From assembly GCA_947644185.1 (NCBI GenBank), contig CANRZC010000023.1, forward strand, positions 1-14,337: a stretch of 14,337 bases of DNA, given 5' to 3'. Below the pieces are notes generated by a model. It made no database searches. It was not told the origin of the DNA and saw nothing but the letters and a program-made list of their open reading frames with translations. Shown one piece after another: positions 6,520-12,899 of the stretch; position 1 is the first letter of the stretch; the number at the start of each line of letters is the position of its first letter. This DNA is from an uncultured Acetatifactor sp. GTDB taxonomy: Bacteria; Bacillota; Clostridia; Lachnospirales; Lachnospiraceae. The position numbers were made by a program, and so were the translations under genes.

Positions 6520-7764
6520 ATGGAGAAGAAGCGGGAAGACGGATTTTGCAATGGAGAGAGGATGCCAGTCTCGGCAGACAATAAGTATAAATGCGTCATT
6601 CGGGGTGGCACATTGATAATGCCGGACAGGACAGAGGCAATGGACGTGACTATCCGGGATGGGAAGATAGAGGCCCTGCTCCCCCCAGGGCAGAGCCTTT
6701 CCCCGGACTATGAGGAGATCTCAGGGGAGGGGTTGTATGTGTCCCCGGGATTTGTGGATATTCACCAGCATGGAGGTGGGGGAAGCGACTATATGGATGA
6801 CGATGAGGACGCTTGGTATACAGCCGTGCAGGCCCATATGAAACATGGCATGACTTCTATTATGCCTACACTTCTGTCTGCAAGCACCCCCCATACCATA
6901 CAGGCGGTGAAGCGCTATGTGGAGGCAGCAGGGGACAGCAGGATCCGGTGCAATCTTCTGGGCCTGCATCTGGAGGGACCTTATCTGTCGCCGAAGCAGG
7001 CAGGGGCACAGAAGCCGGAAAATATCAGAAGTTTTCAGCCGGAGGAATACAGAGCCATCTACGAGGCGTCCCAGGGAACCATCCGCAGATGGAGTGTGGC
7101 GCCGGAACAGGAAGGCGTGGAGGAGTTTGCTGCGTTTGCAAAGGAGCGGGGCATTGTGCTGAGCATTGCCCACTCGGATGCGGATTTCGACACGGTACTG
7201 CGGGCATATGACATGGGATTTCACCATGTAACCCATTTCTATTCCGGTATGAGCACCGTGAGCCGCAGGGGAGGATTTCGGATTGCGGGTGTGGTGGAGG
7301 CTGCCTACTATCTGGACGGAATGAATGTGGAAATCATTGCGGATGGGTGCCACCTGCCGGACTCGCTGCTGAAACTTATCACCAAAGTGAAAAAGCCCGG
7401 CACCGTGGCTTTGATCACAGACGCCATGCGGGCGGCGGGACAGAATGTGGTGGAGAGCTTTTTAGGTAGCAGAAAGGATCCCCTGCCGGTGATCATTGAG
7501 GACGGGGTGGCGAAGATGACAGACAGACAAGCTTTCGCCGGAAGCATTGCCACTCCGGACAGACTGGTGCGGACCATAAGGAAAATCGGAGTCCCCCTGG
7601 AGGAGGCAGTGAGGATGGTGACAGTATATCCCTTGCGAATGATGGGAGTGGGGGAGAGAAAGGGAGAAATCCGGCCAGGCTTTGACGCGGATTTGTGCCT
7701 GTTTGACCAGGAGATCAATGTAAAAAGAGTATTGATAAAAGGGAAAACCTGTTATTGCAAATGA
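6520..7764 (+). CDS. nagA: N-acetylglucosamine-6-phosphate deacetylase-like amidohydrolase
   Basis: The 414-residue amidohydrolase carries the NagA motif series: PGFVDIHQHGGGG (metal HxH at 82-84), LEGPYLSP with E152, IAHSDAD (H218), VTHFYSG (H239), ADGCHLP (H278, substrate-contact position) and LITDAM with catalytic D301. NagA removes the acetyl group from GlcNAc-6-phosphate to give glucosamine-6-phosphate, the NagB substrate. THFYSGM replaces the common THLFNAM, so specificity may be shifted. Start choice is uncertain: ATG 6520 has GGGAGG 8 bases upstream, ATG 6514 is also in frame, and ATG 6562 has GGAG at 5 bases and is nearer to where family similarity begins. It is the last gene of the operon, followed by a strong terminator. 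A spacer of about 124 bases before it holds nothing recognisable. Confidence 0.88.
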   Translation: MEKKREDGFCNGERMPVSADNKYKCVIRGGTLIMPDRTEAMDVTIRDGKIEALLPPGQSLSPDYEEISGEGLYVSPGFVDIHQHGGGGSDYMDDDEDAWYTAVQAHMKHGMTSIMPTLLSASTPHTIQAVKRYVEAAGDSRIRCNLLGLHLEGPYLSPKQAGAQKPENIRSFQPEEYRAIYEASQGTIRRWSVAPEQEGVEEFAAFAKERGIVLSIAHSDADFDTVLRAYDMGFHHVTHFYSGMSTVSRRGGFRIAGVVEAAYYLDGMNVEIIADGCHLPDSLLKLITKVKKPGTVALITDAMRAAGQNVVESFLGSRKDPLPVIIEDGVAKMTDRQAFAGSIATPDRLVRTIRKIGVPLEEAVRMVTVYPLRMMGVGERKGEIRPGFDADLCLFDQEINVKRVLIKGKTCYCK

Positions 7765-7784
7765 GGGTTTCACACAGACAAAAT

Positions 7785-7830
7785 AACAGATCGAAAATCT
7801 GAAAAAAGGTTTTCGGTCTGTTGTTTTTTT
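7785..7830 (+). terminator. Rho-independent terminator after nagA
   Basis: AACAGATCGAAAA (7785-7797) pairs with TTTTCGGTCTGTT (7810-7822) over 13 bp with one G-T wobble. A 12-base loop separates the arms, and a T-run runs to 7830. It closes the catabolic operon and separates it from the importer genes. Confidence 0.88.
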
Positions 7831-7913
7831 GCAAACATTCGGCACTATTATGTACTAATGTATAATTTATACCATGAAAGTATAGAAAATCCAATTTTAA
7901 TTGTGCAGATTTC

Positions 7914-7922
7914 TGCTATACT
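7914..7922 (+). promoter_or_regulatory. Predicted extended -10 promoter for the importer operon
   Basis: TGC followed by TATACT (7917-7922) forms an extended -10 element. No good -35 hexamer lies at the right distance, which fits an extended -10 or an activator-dependent promoter. The start would be near 7929, about 32 bases before the first permease. An inverted repeat TATAC/GTATA (7868-7872, 7880-7884) about 30 bases upstream is a weak operator candidate. Confidence 0.5.
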
Positions 7923-7960
7923 GGAAGTAGATAAGAAAAACAATTGACACAGGGAAGGAC

Positions 7961-8896
7961 ATGGGGCATATGAAGAGATGGAAGAGATTTAGCCACAGGC
8001 TATGGCGAGATCGGATGCTGCTGGTAATGGCACTGCCCGCGCTGGCAATAATGATATTGTTCAATTACGTGCCTATGAGCGGACTGGTTCTGGCATTTAA
8101 AAAGTTCGACTATTCCAAGGGACTGTACAACAGCCCATGGAATGGATTGGAGAATTTTAAACTCTTGTTTCTCTCCGGGGACACCTTCTGGCGTCTTACG
8201 CGCAATACCTTGTTTTATTATCTGCTGTTTACCATTGTAGGCACAATCTGTGAGGTGGCGCTGGCTATCGGTATCTACGAACTGGTGTTCAAAAAGCTGG
8301 GAAAGGGGATCCAGAGCATTCTGATTCTGCCCACCTTTATCTCCTTTGTGGCGGTTTCCTATATAGTGGAGGCTCTGCTGCAGAACAATACAGGGCTGAT
8401 CAATCAGGCTCTGGTGGCCCTGGGAAGGGAACCTATCCGCTTTTACCTGGAAAGCAAGTATTGGCCTATGATTTTGCTTTTTGTGAGAATCTGGAAAAGT
8501 ACCGGGTATGGCTCAGTGCTATATCTGGCCACCTTGACCGGCGTGGATACCGGGTTGTACGAGGCGGCCATGCTAGACGGAGCAAACAGGAGACAGCAGC
8601 GCAGGTATATTACGCTTCCCATGCTGCTTCCCATGATTACCATTATGCTGCTGTTGAGCATTGGCTCAGTCATGCATTCTGACACAGGTATCTTCTACCA
8701 GACCACCAGAAACATCGGTGCGCTCTATGATACCACACAGGTACTGGACAGCTATGTGCTCAATGCCATTATGAAGTCCTCCAACTATGGCGTCACTACA
8801 GCAATCACCTTGTACCAGTCAGTGGTAGGATGTGTGCTGACAGTGCTGGTGAATCTGGTGGTCCGAAGGCTCTCTCCGGAAAATGCCTTATTCTGA
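7961..8896 (+). CDS. CUT1-type sugar ABC transporter permease (LplB/YteP-like)
   Basis: The 311-residue integral membrane protein has about six predicted helices. The first is at LLVMALPALAIMILFNYVPM, and the last is near TLYQSVVGCVLTVLVNLVV. The cytoplasmic ATPase-coupling EAA loop is EAAMLDGA at 201-208, followed by RRQQRRYITLPMLLP. Length and the FNYVPMSGLVLAFKKF start are those of the LplB group, which pairs with YtcP-type permeases and large lipoproteins to import oligosaccharides or complex sugars. Start is 7961 or 7970 (MKRWKRF); AGGGAAGG upstream fits either. It is the first gene of the importer operon. No ATP-binding subunit is present in the window, as is usual for this group, which uses a shared MsmK-type ATPase. 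Confidence 0.92.
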   Translation: MGHMKRWKRFSHRLWRDRMLLVMALPALAIMILFNYVPMSGLVLAFKKFDYSKGLYNSPWNGLENFKLLFLSGDTFWRLTRNTLFYYLLFTIVGTICEVALAIGIYELVFKKLGKGIQSILILPTFISFVAVSYIVEALLQNNTGLINQALVALGREPIRFYLESKYWPMILLFVRIWKSTGYGSVLYLATLTGVDTGLYEAAMLDGANRRQQRRYITLPMLLPMITIMLLLSIGSVMHSDTGIFYQTTRNIGALYDTTQVLDSYVLNAIMKSSNYGVTTAITLYQSVVGCVLTVLVNLVVRRLSPENALF

Positions 8897-8929
8897 ATGC
8901 CTACAGTGCATGGAAAGGAATCATAGTCT

Positions 8930-9814
8930 ATGAGAAAAAAAGTTACACTGGGACAGATTATTCTCTTGATAATACTGATTATTTTTGCCTTGGCCTGTCT
9001 GTTTCCGCTGGCGTTGGTAGTGGTGGCCTCCTTTAGCAGCGAGGCCAGTCTCACGAGAAACGGCTTTCTGCTGATACCGGAGAGCTGGTCATTAGAGGGA
9101 TGGAATTATGTGATGAACCTGGGGTCCCAATTGTTGGTCTCCTATCGGAATACCTTCCTGATCACCATTGTGGGCACATTGTCAAGTCTTCTGATTATGA
9201 GTATGTTTGCCTTTGTGCTGAGCCATCGCACCTTTGTATTTCGGAAATTGTTTACCATGATGCTATTGGGTACCATGCTGTTCTCAGGAGGAAGGCTGGC
9301 CACCTATCTGGTGAACAGCACAATATATAACTTAAAGGACACCATGCTGATTCTTTGTCTCCCCACTGTGTCAGCTATGTATGTGATTATTCTGCGCACT
9401 TATATCCAACAGAACATAACAGATTCCCTGTTGGACTCGGCGAAGATTGACGGGGCCGGAGACTTTCGGATTTATGCGCAGATTGTCATGCCTCTGCTGC
9501 CGCCCGCCCTTGCGTCGGTGGGATTTATGGTGGCAATCGGCTATTGGAACAACTGGGAGACCAGCTATCTCTATATATCCAGCAATAGCAAGATGCCCCT
9601 GCAGCTCTTGCTGATGAAGACAGAGAAATTGATTGATGAGCTCAATAGAAGTGATATCGGCACCCAGGCTCTGGCAATGATGACAGAGATGCTGCCCTCG
9701 GTCAGCGCCCGGATGGCCATGCTGATTACTGTGTTGGGACCGATTATGATAGCATATCCCTTCTTCCAGCGGTATTTCATTCAAGGATTGACGGTTGGAT
9801 CTATAAAAGGCTAA
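8930..9814 (+). CDS. CUT1-type sugar ABC transporter permease (YtcP-like)
   Basis: The 294-residue membrane protein is the partner of the preceding permease. The first helix is at LGQIILLIILIIFALACLFPLALVVV, followed by the family-typical SFSSEASLTRNGF and PESWSLEGWNYV. The EAA-loop equivalent is DSAKIDGA at 169-176, followed by IVMPLLPPALA. The C-terminus RYFIQGLTVGSIKG is characteristic of CUT1 MalG/YtcP-type permeases. ATG 8930 is preceded by AAAGGAA about 11 bases upstream, and the gap to the first permease is 33 bases. Together the two permeases would form the transmembrane channel for the substrate delivered by the downstream lipoprotein. Confidence 0.92.
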   Translation: MRKKVTLGQIILLIILIIFALACLFPLALVVVASFSSEASLTRNGFLLIPESWSLEGWNYVMNLGSQLLVSYRNTFLITIVGTLSSLLIMSMFAFVLSHRTFVFRKLFTMMLLGTMLFSGGRLATYLVNSTIYNLKDTMLILCLPTVSAMYVIILRTYIQQNITDSLLDSAKIDGAGDFRIYAQIVMPLLPPALASVGFMVAIGYWNNWETSYLYISSNSKMPLQLLLMKTEKLIDELNRSDIGTQALAMMTEMLPSVSARMAMLITVLGPIMIAYPFFQRYFIQGLTVGSIKG

Positions 9815-9816
9815 GT

Positions 9817-9872
9817 GTGTAAAGAACTTCTAGGCAGTCAAAGTACGTCTGCCAAGAAGTTCTAAGTTACAC
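9817..9872 (+). other. Large stem-loop between permease and binding-protein genes
   Basis: GTGTAA plus AGAACTTCT plus GGCAG (9817-9837) pair with CTGCC, AGAAGTTCT and TTACAC (9849-9872), with one mismatch, a 3-base bulge and an 11-base loop. It begins two bases after the permease stop. No T-run follows, so it is more likely an mRNA stability element or a leaky terminator than a full stop. Each long arm is also a near-palindrome (AGAA-N-TTCT). Confidence 0.7.
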
Positions 9873-9875
9873 ACA

Positions 9876-9902
9876 GAAGAATGCCAAGTGCAGGCATTCT
9901 TC
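9876..9902 (+). other. Second stem-loop upstream of the binding-protein gene
   Basis: GAAGAATGCC (9876-9885) and GGCATTCTTC (9893-9902) form a perfect 10-bp stem with a 7-base loop, three bases after the first stem-loop. A run of six T lies only at 9918-9923, too far away for a classical terminator. Confidence 0.7.
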
Positions 9903-9926
9903 CAGGTTTGCGTCAAGTTTTTTGGA

Positions 9927-9945
9927 GGCTGAAACGATTTTAGCC
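9927..9945 (+). other. Third stem-loop upstream of the binding-protein gene
   Basis: GGCTGAAA (9927-9934) and TTTTAGCC (9938-9945) form an 8-bp stem with one G-T wobble and a tight 3-base loop. It ends the run of three hairpins. The remaining 115 bases to the binding-protein start show no clear promoter. Confidence 0.5.
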
Positions 9946-10060
9946 AGAATATTTCCGAATCAGAAAGAGAAACGTCAGGCGCCGGCGTGTGATTCGGCGG
10001 ATACCATGGTTTAAAATAGAGGAAAGTGGTTACGTTAATTCAAGGAAAGAGGAGAACAAA

Positions 10061-11605
10061 ATGAGAAAGAAGCTTACAAAAATTGTGGCACTGGCAATGG
10101 CACTGACCATGACTACCAGTATGCTGGCCGCCTGTGGGGAGTCTGGCGGGGCCGGATCCTCAGACAACCCTGGGAAGGAATCGGAGAGCAGTGTGGAGGA
10201 GAGCTCCCAAAGCACAGAAGAGGAACCGGAGAGCAGCGCAGATGCTGCGCCGGAGGAGACTGTAAATATCACATGGTATCGGTATCGCCCCTATGCCTAT
10301 ACAGATGAGCAGGAAGTGGTGGATGCCATCAACGCCTATATGGAGCCTTTGATCGGCGTCACAGTAAATGTGATCAATGCCGCGGAAAAGGAGGAGCTGG
10401 ATCTGGCGTTAGCTTCGGGGGAGGACATTGATGTCTTCTGGACAGCCTCCTGGAGCAACGGCTTTACCTATGTGAAGAATCATTCCGCCATGGATCTGAC
10501 AGATCTGCTTCCCAATTATCCGGCTCTGCAGCAGTCCATTCCAGAGAATATCTGGGAGGGTGCAAAGCTGGATGGCCGCAGCTATTATGTGCCGATCTAT
10601 AAGGAGTCCGCGGTAGGCCATGGCATGGCCTATCCAAAATCTCTGGCGGAGAAATATGGATGGAATTTTGACAATGTGGAAACTCTTGCAGATTTGACGC
10701 CTATGCTGCAGGATGCCTATGAGGGAGGCGCTTCCCATGCCTATGCCTCTAACGGGAATGAATTTGTCAACGCTTATATTGACACCTACAGCTTTATTGA
10801 CTACAAATACTGTGTCAAAGCTGACGGCAGCGACAACACGGTGCTGAATATAGTGGAGACACCGGAGTATGCGGAATTCCTAAAGCTGATGTATGAGTGG
10901 AACCAGGCGGGTTATATCAATGATGATAGCATTCAAGGATTTCTAACAGGTGCAGAGTTGAAGGAATTTATGCCTTCCGATGATGTGGCTTTCACATCCT
11001 GGCCAACTGTGCCTGACGGAGAAGCCAATGCCAGTGCACGCTTTACCGTTCCCTGCGGTGTTGTCACTTTGACAGACAATTATATCAATACCAATTCGCC
11101 CTTTGGCTCAGCTTACATGATCAATGTGAACTCAAAGAAAGCAGATGCCTGCTTAAAGTTCCTGGAGCTGTTAAGCACGGACGAGACACTGGCAGATCTG
11201 GCTGTCTTCGGCATCGAAGGGAAGCATTATAATCTCACAGAGGACGGCAGGGTGCAGCTCGTTGAGAATTCCGGCTTTAGCTATTCCACATGGTCCTCCT
11301 GCAGCGTCATGGCCCCCACTTTGCAGGTAGGCGAAGCAGAGAATAAGAAAGAGCTGTATGATACCTTCAACAAAGAGGCAAAGGTGGCAATCAACAGTGG
11401 ATTCTACTTTGACACCACCAAAGTGGAGGCAGAGGTGGCAGCGATCCAGGCAGCCTATGATGAATACCAGAATCTCCTGGAATTAGGCTTCTATAATCCT
11501 GACGACTATCTGCCAAAGTTCCAGGAGGCTTTGAAGACTGCCGGCGTGGACAAGGTAGTAGCGGAGATCCAGTCCCAATATGACGCCTGGCTGCAGGTAA
11601 AGTGA
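10061..11605 (+). CDS. Extracellular solute-binding lipoprotein of the sugar ABC transporter
   Basis: From ATG 10061, preceded by AGGAG, the protein is 514 residues. It opens with a lipoprotein signal: KK at 3-4, a hydrophobic stretch and the lipobox LAAC with C25 as the lipidated cysteine. A low-complexity linker rich in Ser and Glu (about 26-65) would hold the domain off the membrane. The binding domain starts at VNITWYRYRPYAY. The C-terminal 65 residues (FDTTKVEAEVAAIQAAYDEY and onward, ending QSQYDAWLQ) resemble the DUF3502 end found on large YtcQ/LplA-type binding proteins. The frame is open back to 9989, but those codons precede the ribosome binding site and the signal peptide. It sits downstream of both permeases, separated by three hairpins. 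The ligand cannot be read from sequence; an amino-sugar-containing oligosaccharide is inferred from the neighbouring enzymes. Confidence 0.92.
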   Translation: MRKKLTKIVALAMALTMTTSMLAACGESGGAGSSDNPGKESESSVEESSQSTEEEPESSADAAPEETVNITWYRYRPYAYTDEQEVVDAINAYMEPLIGVTVNVINAAEKEELDLALASGEDIDVFWTASWSNGFTYVKNHSAMDLTDLLPNYPALQQSIPENIWEGAKLDGRSYYVPIYKESAVGHGMAYPKSLAEKYGWNFDNVETLADLTPMLQDAYEGGASHAYASNGNEFVNAYIDTYSFIDYKYCVKADGSDNTVLNIVETPEYAEFLKLMYEWNQAGYINDDSIQGFLTGAELKEFMPSDDVAFTSWPTVPDGEANASARFTVPCGVVTLTDNYINTNSPFGSAYMINVNSKKADACLKFLELLSTDETLADLAVFGIEGKHYNLTEDGRVQLVENSGFSYSTWSSCSVMAPTLQVGEAENKKELYDTFNKEAKVAINSGFYFDTTKVEAEVAAIQAAYDEYQNLLELGFYNPDDYLPKFQEALKTAGVDKVVAEIQSQYDAWLQVK

Positions 11606-11632
11606 TAAGGAACAAAAAATTTAGGATCCTAT

Positions 11633-11705
11633 ACTCACGAGCGATAAAGTTTGCCACCCGTTTACAGCATCTGACGCTCGTGAGTCGGGTTGCCTGGCAA
11701 TTTTT
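11633..11705 (+). terminator. Overlapping stem-loops with T-run after the binding-protein gene (possible terminator/antiterminator)
   Basis: Stem A is a perfect 11-bp pairing of ACTCACGAGCG (11633-11643) with CGCTCGTGAGT (11675-11685) around a 31-base loop. Inside that loop TTGCCACCCG (11651-11660) is complementary to CGGG (11686-11689) plus TGGCAA (11695-11700). This stem B would end directly at TTTTT (11701-11705). Stem B alone looks like an intrinsic terminator; with stem A it would form a pseudoknot. It may end most importer transcripts or control read-through into the response regulator. Confidence 0.5.
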
Positions 11706-11730
11706 AATGACCGTCAGTATAAATAAAAGG

Positions 11731-11787
11731 GGAAAGCGGGGCGGCTGTAGGCGCCTTGCTTTCCTGCTTTTGTGCACAGGGAAAGCA
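11731..11787 (+). promoter_or_regulatory. Mutually exclusive hairpins in the leader of the response-regulator gene
   Basis: Hairpin I pairs GGAAAGCGGGGCG (11731-11743) with CGCCTTGCTTTCC (11752-11764), 13 bp including two G-T wobbles. Its 3' arm, TGCTTTCC (11757-11764), is equally complementary to GGAAAGCA (11780-11787), giving hairpin II. Only one can form at a time. Hairpin II ends 32 bases before the start codon at 11820. A switching role is inferred, not shown. Confidence 0.4.
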
Positions 11788-11819
11788 TTTCTCTCTGAAT
11801 TGGAACCGGGAGGCGGAGA

Positions 11820-12881
11820 ATGAAGAACATGGAGCGGATGAAGGTAGTGGTGGTGGATGATGATTTCACAATCTGCAGATGTCTGGAACAGTTGATCGAC
11901 TGGGAGGGAATCGGCTGTGAGAAGCCGCGGTGTGCCCATAACGGGGTCCAGGCCTTAAAGCTCATCGAGAGCATACATCCAGATGTGGTGGTCTGTGATA
12001 TCAAGATGCCTGTGATGGACGGGAAGGAGCTGTGTCGGCTGATCTATGAGAAGTTTCCTGATATCCATATTTTCTTTGTCAGCGCCTATGAAGACTTTTC
12101 CACGGCCCAGATTGCCATACGCTACCATGTGAAGGGCTATGTGCTGAAGCCTCTGGACAAGGAGACCCTGGAGCATCTGCAGAATATGATTGCAGAGGTG
12201 ATAAATCAGAAGGAAAATGTGGTTTTCTGCCGGAAAATCTGCGAGGATGAATACAGAGAAGTCTTACGACACGCCATTGAAGAGAAGAATATGGAATTGG
12301 CTGAAAAGATTTTCGGGAAATTGGAGACTATGCAAAACGATCCGGAAGCTCTGAAATTTCCTGTATGGTCCCATCTGCTGTCCCCCATTATCGATTATAA
12401 GAACAGCAGCCTGAAGATGGATCCGGGCGTCCTGTTTGAGCTGGAGCGGAGGATGGAGAGGGAGATTTTTGCCTGCTGTTTTTCCACAAAAATCCGCTAT
12501 CTGCGGGAGGCTTATCAGGATGCCATGAAGGAGACAAAACACAGCAGTCGAAATGTTATATGGGAGATGCAGAAGGTAATTAGAGAACAATTCATGTCTC
12601 CGGATCTGGATGTAAACACCCTGGCAGGCCTCTATGACATGTCCCCGGTTTACCTGGGGAGGCTATTTTTAGAACACACCGGCATGAAGATAACGGACTA
12701 TATCCAGGAGAATAGAATCCGGTTCGCCTGTGAGCAGCTGCGGGATGGACATAAGTCTGTGAAAGAGATAGCCATGCTGGCGGGCTATCGAGATGCAGGG
12801 TATTTCAATAAAGTATTTCGCCGCAGGATGCATATGACCCCTGCGGAATACAGAGACAGGTATTGGAAGCAAAAGGAATAG
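11820..12881 (+). CDS. YesN-type response regulator (receiver plus AraC DNA-binding domain)
   Basis: The 353-residue protein begins with a CheY-like receiver: the acidic D13-D15 cluster, VVVCDIKMPVMDG with phospho-acceptor D60, S88 and LKP with K110. A helical linker (about 125-250) leads to an AraC-type double helix-turn-helix: LAGLYDMSPVYLGRLFLEHTG, then IAMLAGYRDAGYFNKVFRRR. The order is that of YesN-type regulators of sugar importers, but the linker is shorter than in the common forms of about 500 residues. ATG 11820 follows GGAGGCGGAGA; in-frame ATGs at codons 4 and 7 are alternatives. It lies 18 bases before the sensor-kinase gene. It probably activates the adjacent importer operon, as for similar pairs, through the weak -35 promoter at 7914. 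Confidence 0.92.
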   Translation: MKNMERMKVVVVDDDFTICRCLEQLIDWEGIGCEKPRCAHNGVQALKLIESIHPDVVVCDIKMPVMDGKELCRLIYEKFPDIHIFFVSAYEDFSTAQIAIRYHVKGYVLKPLDKETLEHLQNMIAEVINQKENVVFCRKICEDEYREVLRHAIEEKNMELAEKIFGKLETMQNDPEALKFPVWSHLLSPIIDYKNSSLKMDPGVLFELERRMEREIFACCFSTKIRYLREAYQDAMKETKHSSRNVIWEMQKVIREQFMSPDLDVNTLAGLYDMSPVYLGRLFLEHTGMKITDYIQENRIRFACEQLRDGHKSVKEIAMLAGYRDAGYFNKVFRRRMHMTPAEYRDRYWKQKE

Positions 12882-12899
12882 CCAGAGGCTGGAGATAGG

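Noticed and set aside
5985..6611. Long antisense open frame of 208 codons on the - strand
   Set aside because: It lies opposite the third oxidoreductase and the nagA leader, has no recognisable motifs, and its composition reflects the codon bias of the sense genes.
7944..7972. Perfect TTGACA as a -35 box just before the first permease
   Set aside because: At the proper spacing there is only CATATG inside the start of the gene, a poor -10, so a leader would not exist. The extended -10 at 7914-7922 is better.
11391..11939. Antisense open frame of 182 codons across the binding-protein end, leader and regulator start
   Set aside because: It has no family motif and crosses strong sense genes and structured leader; it reads as a chance open frame.
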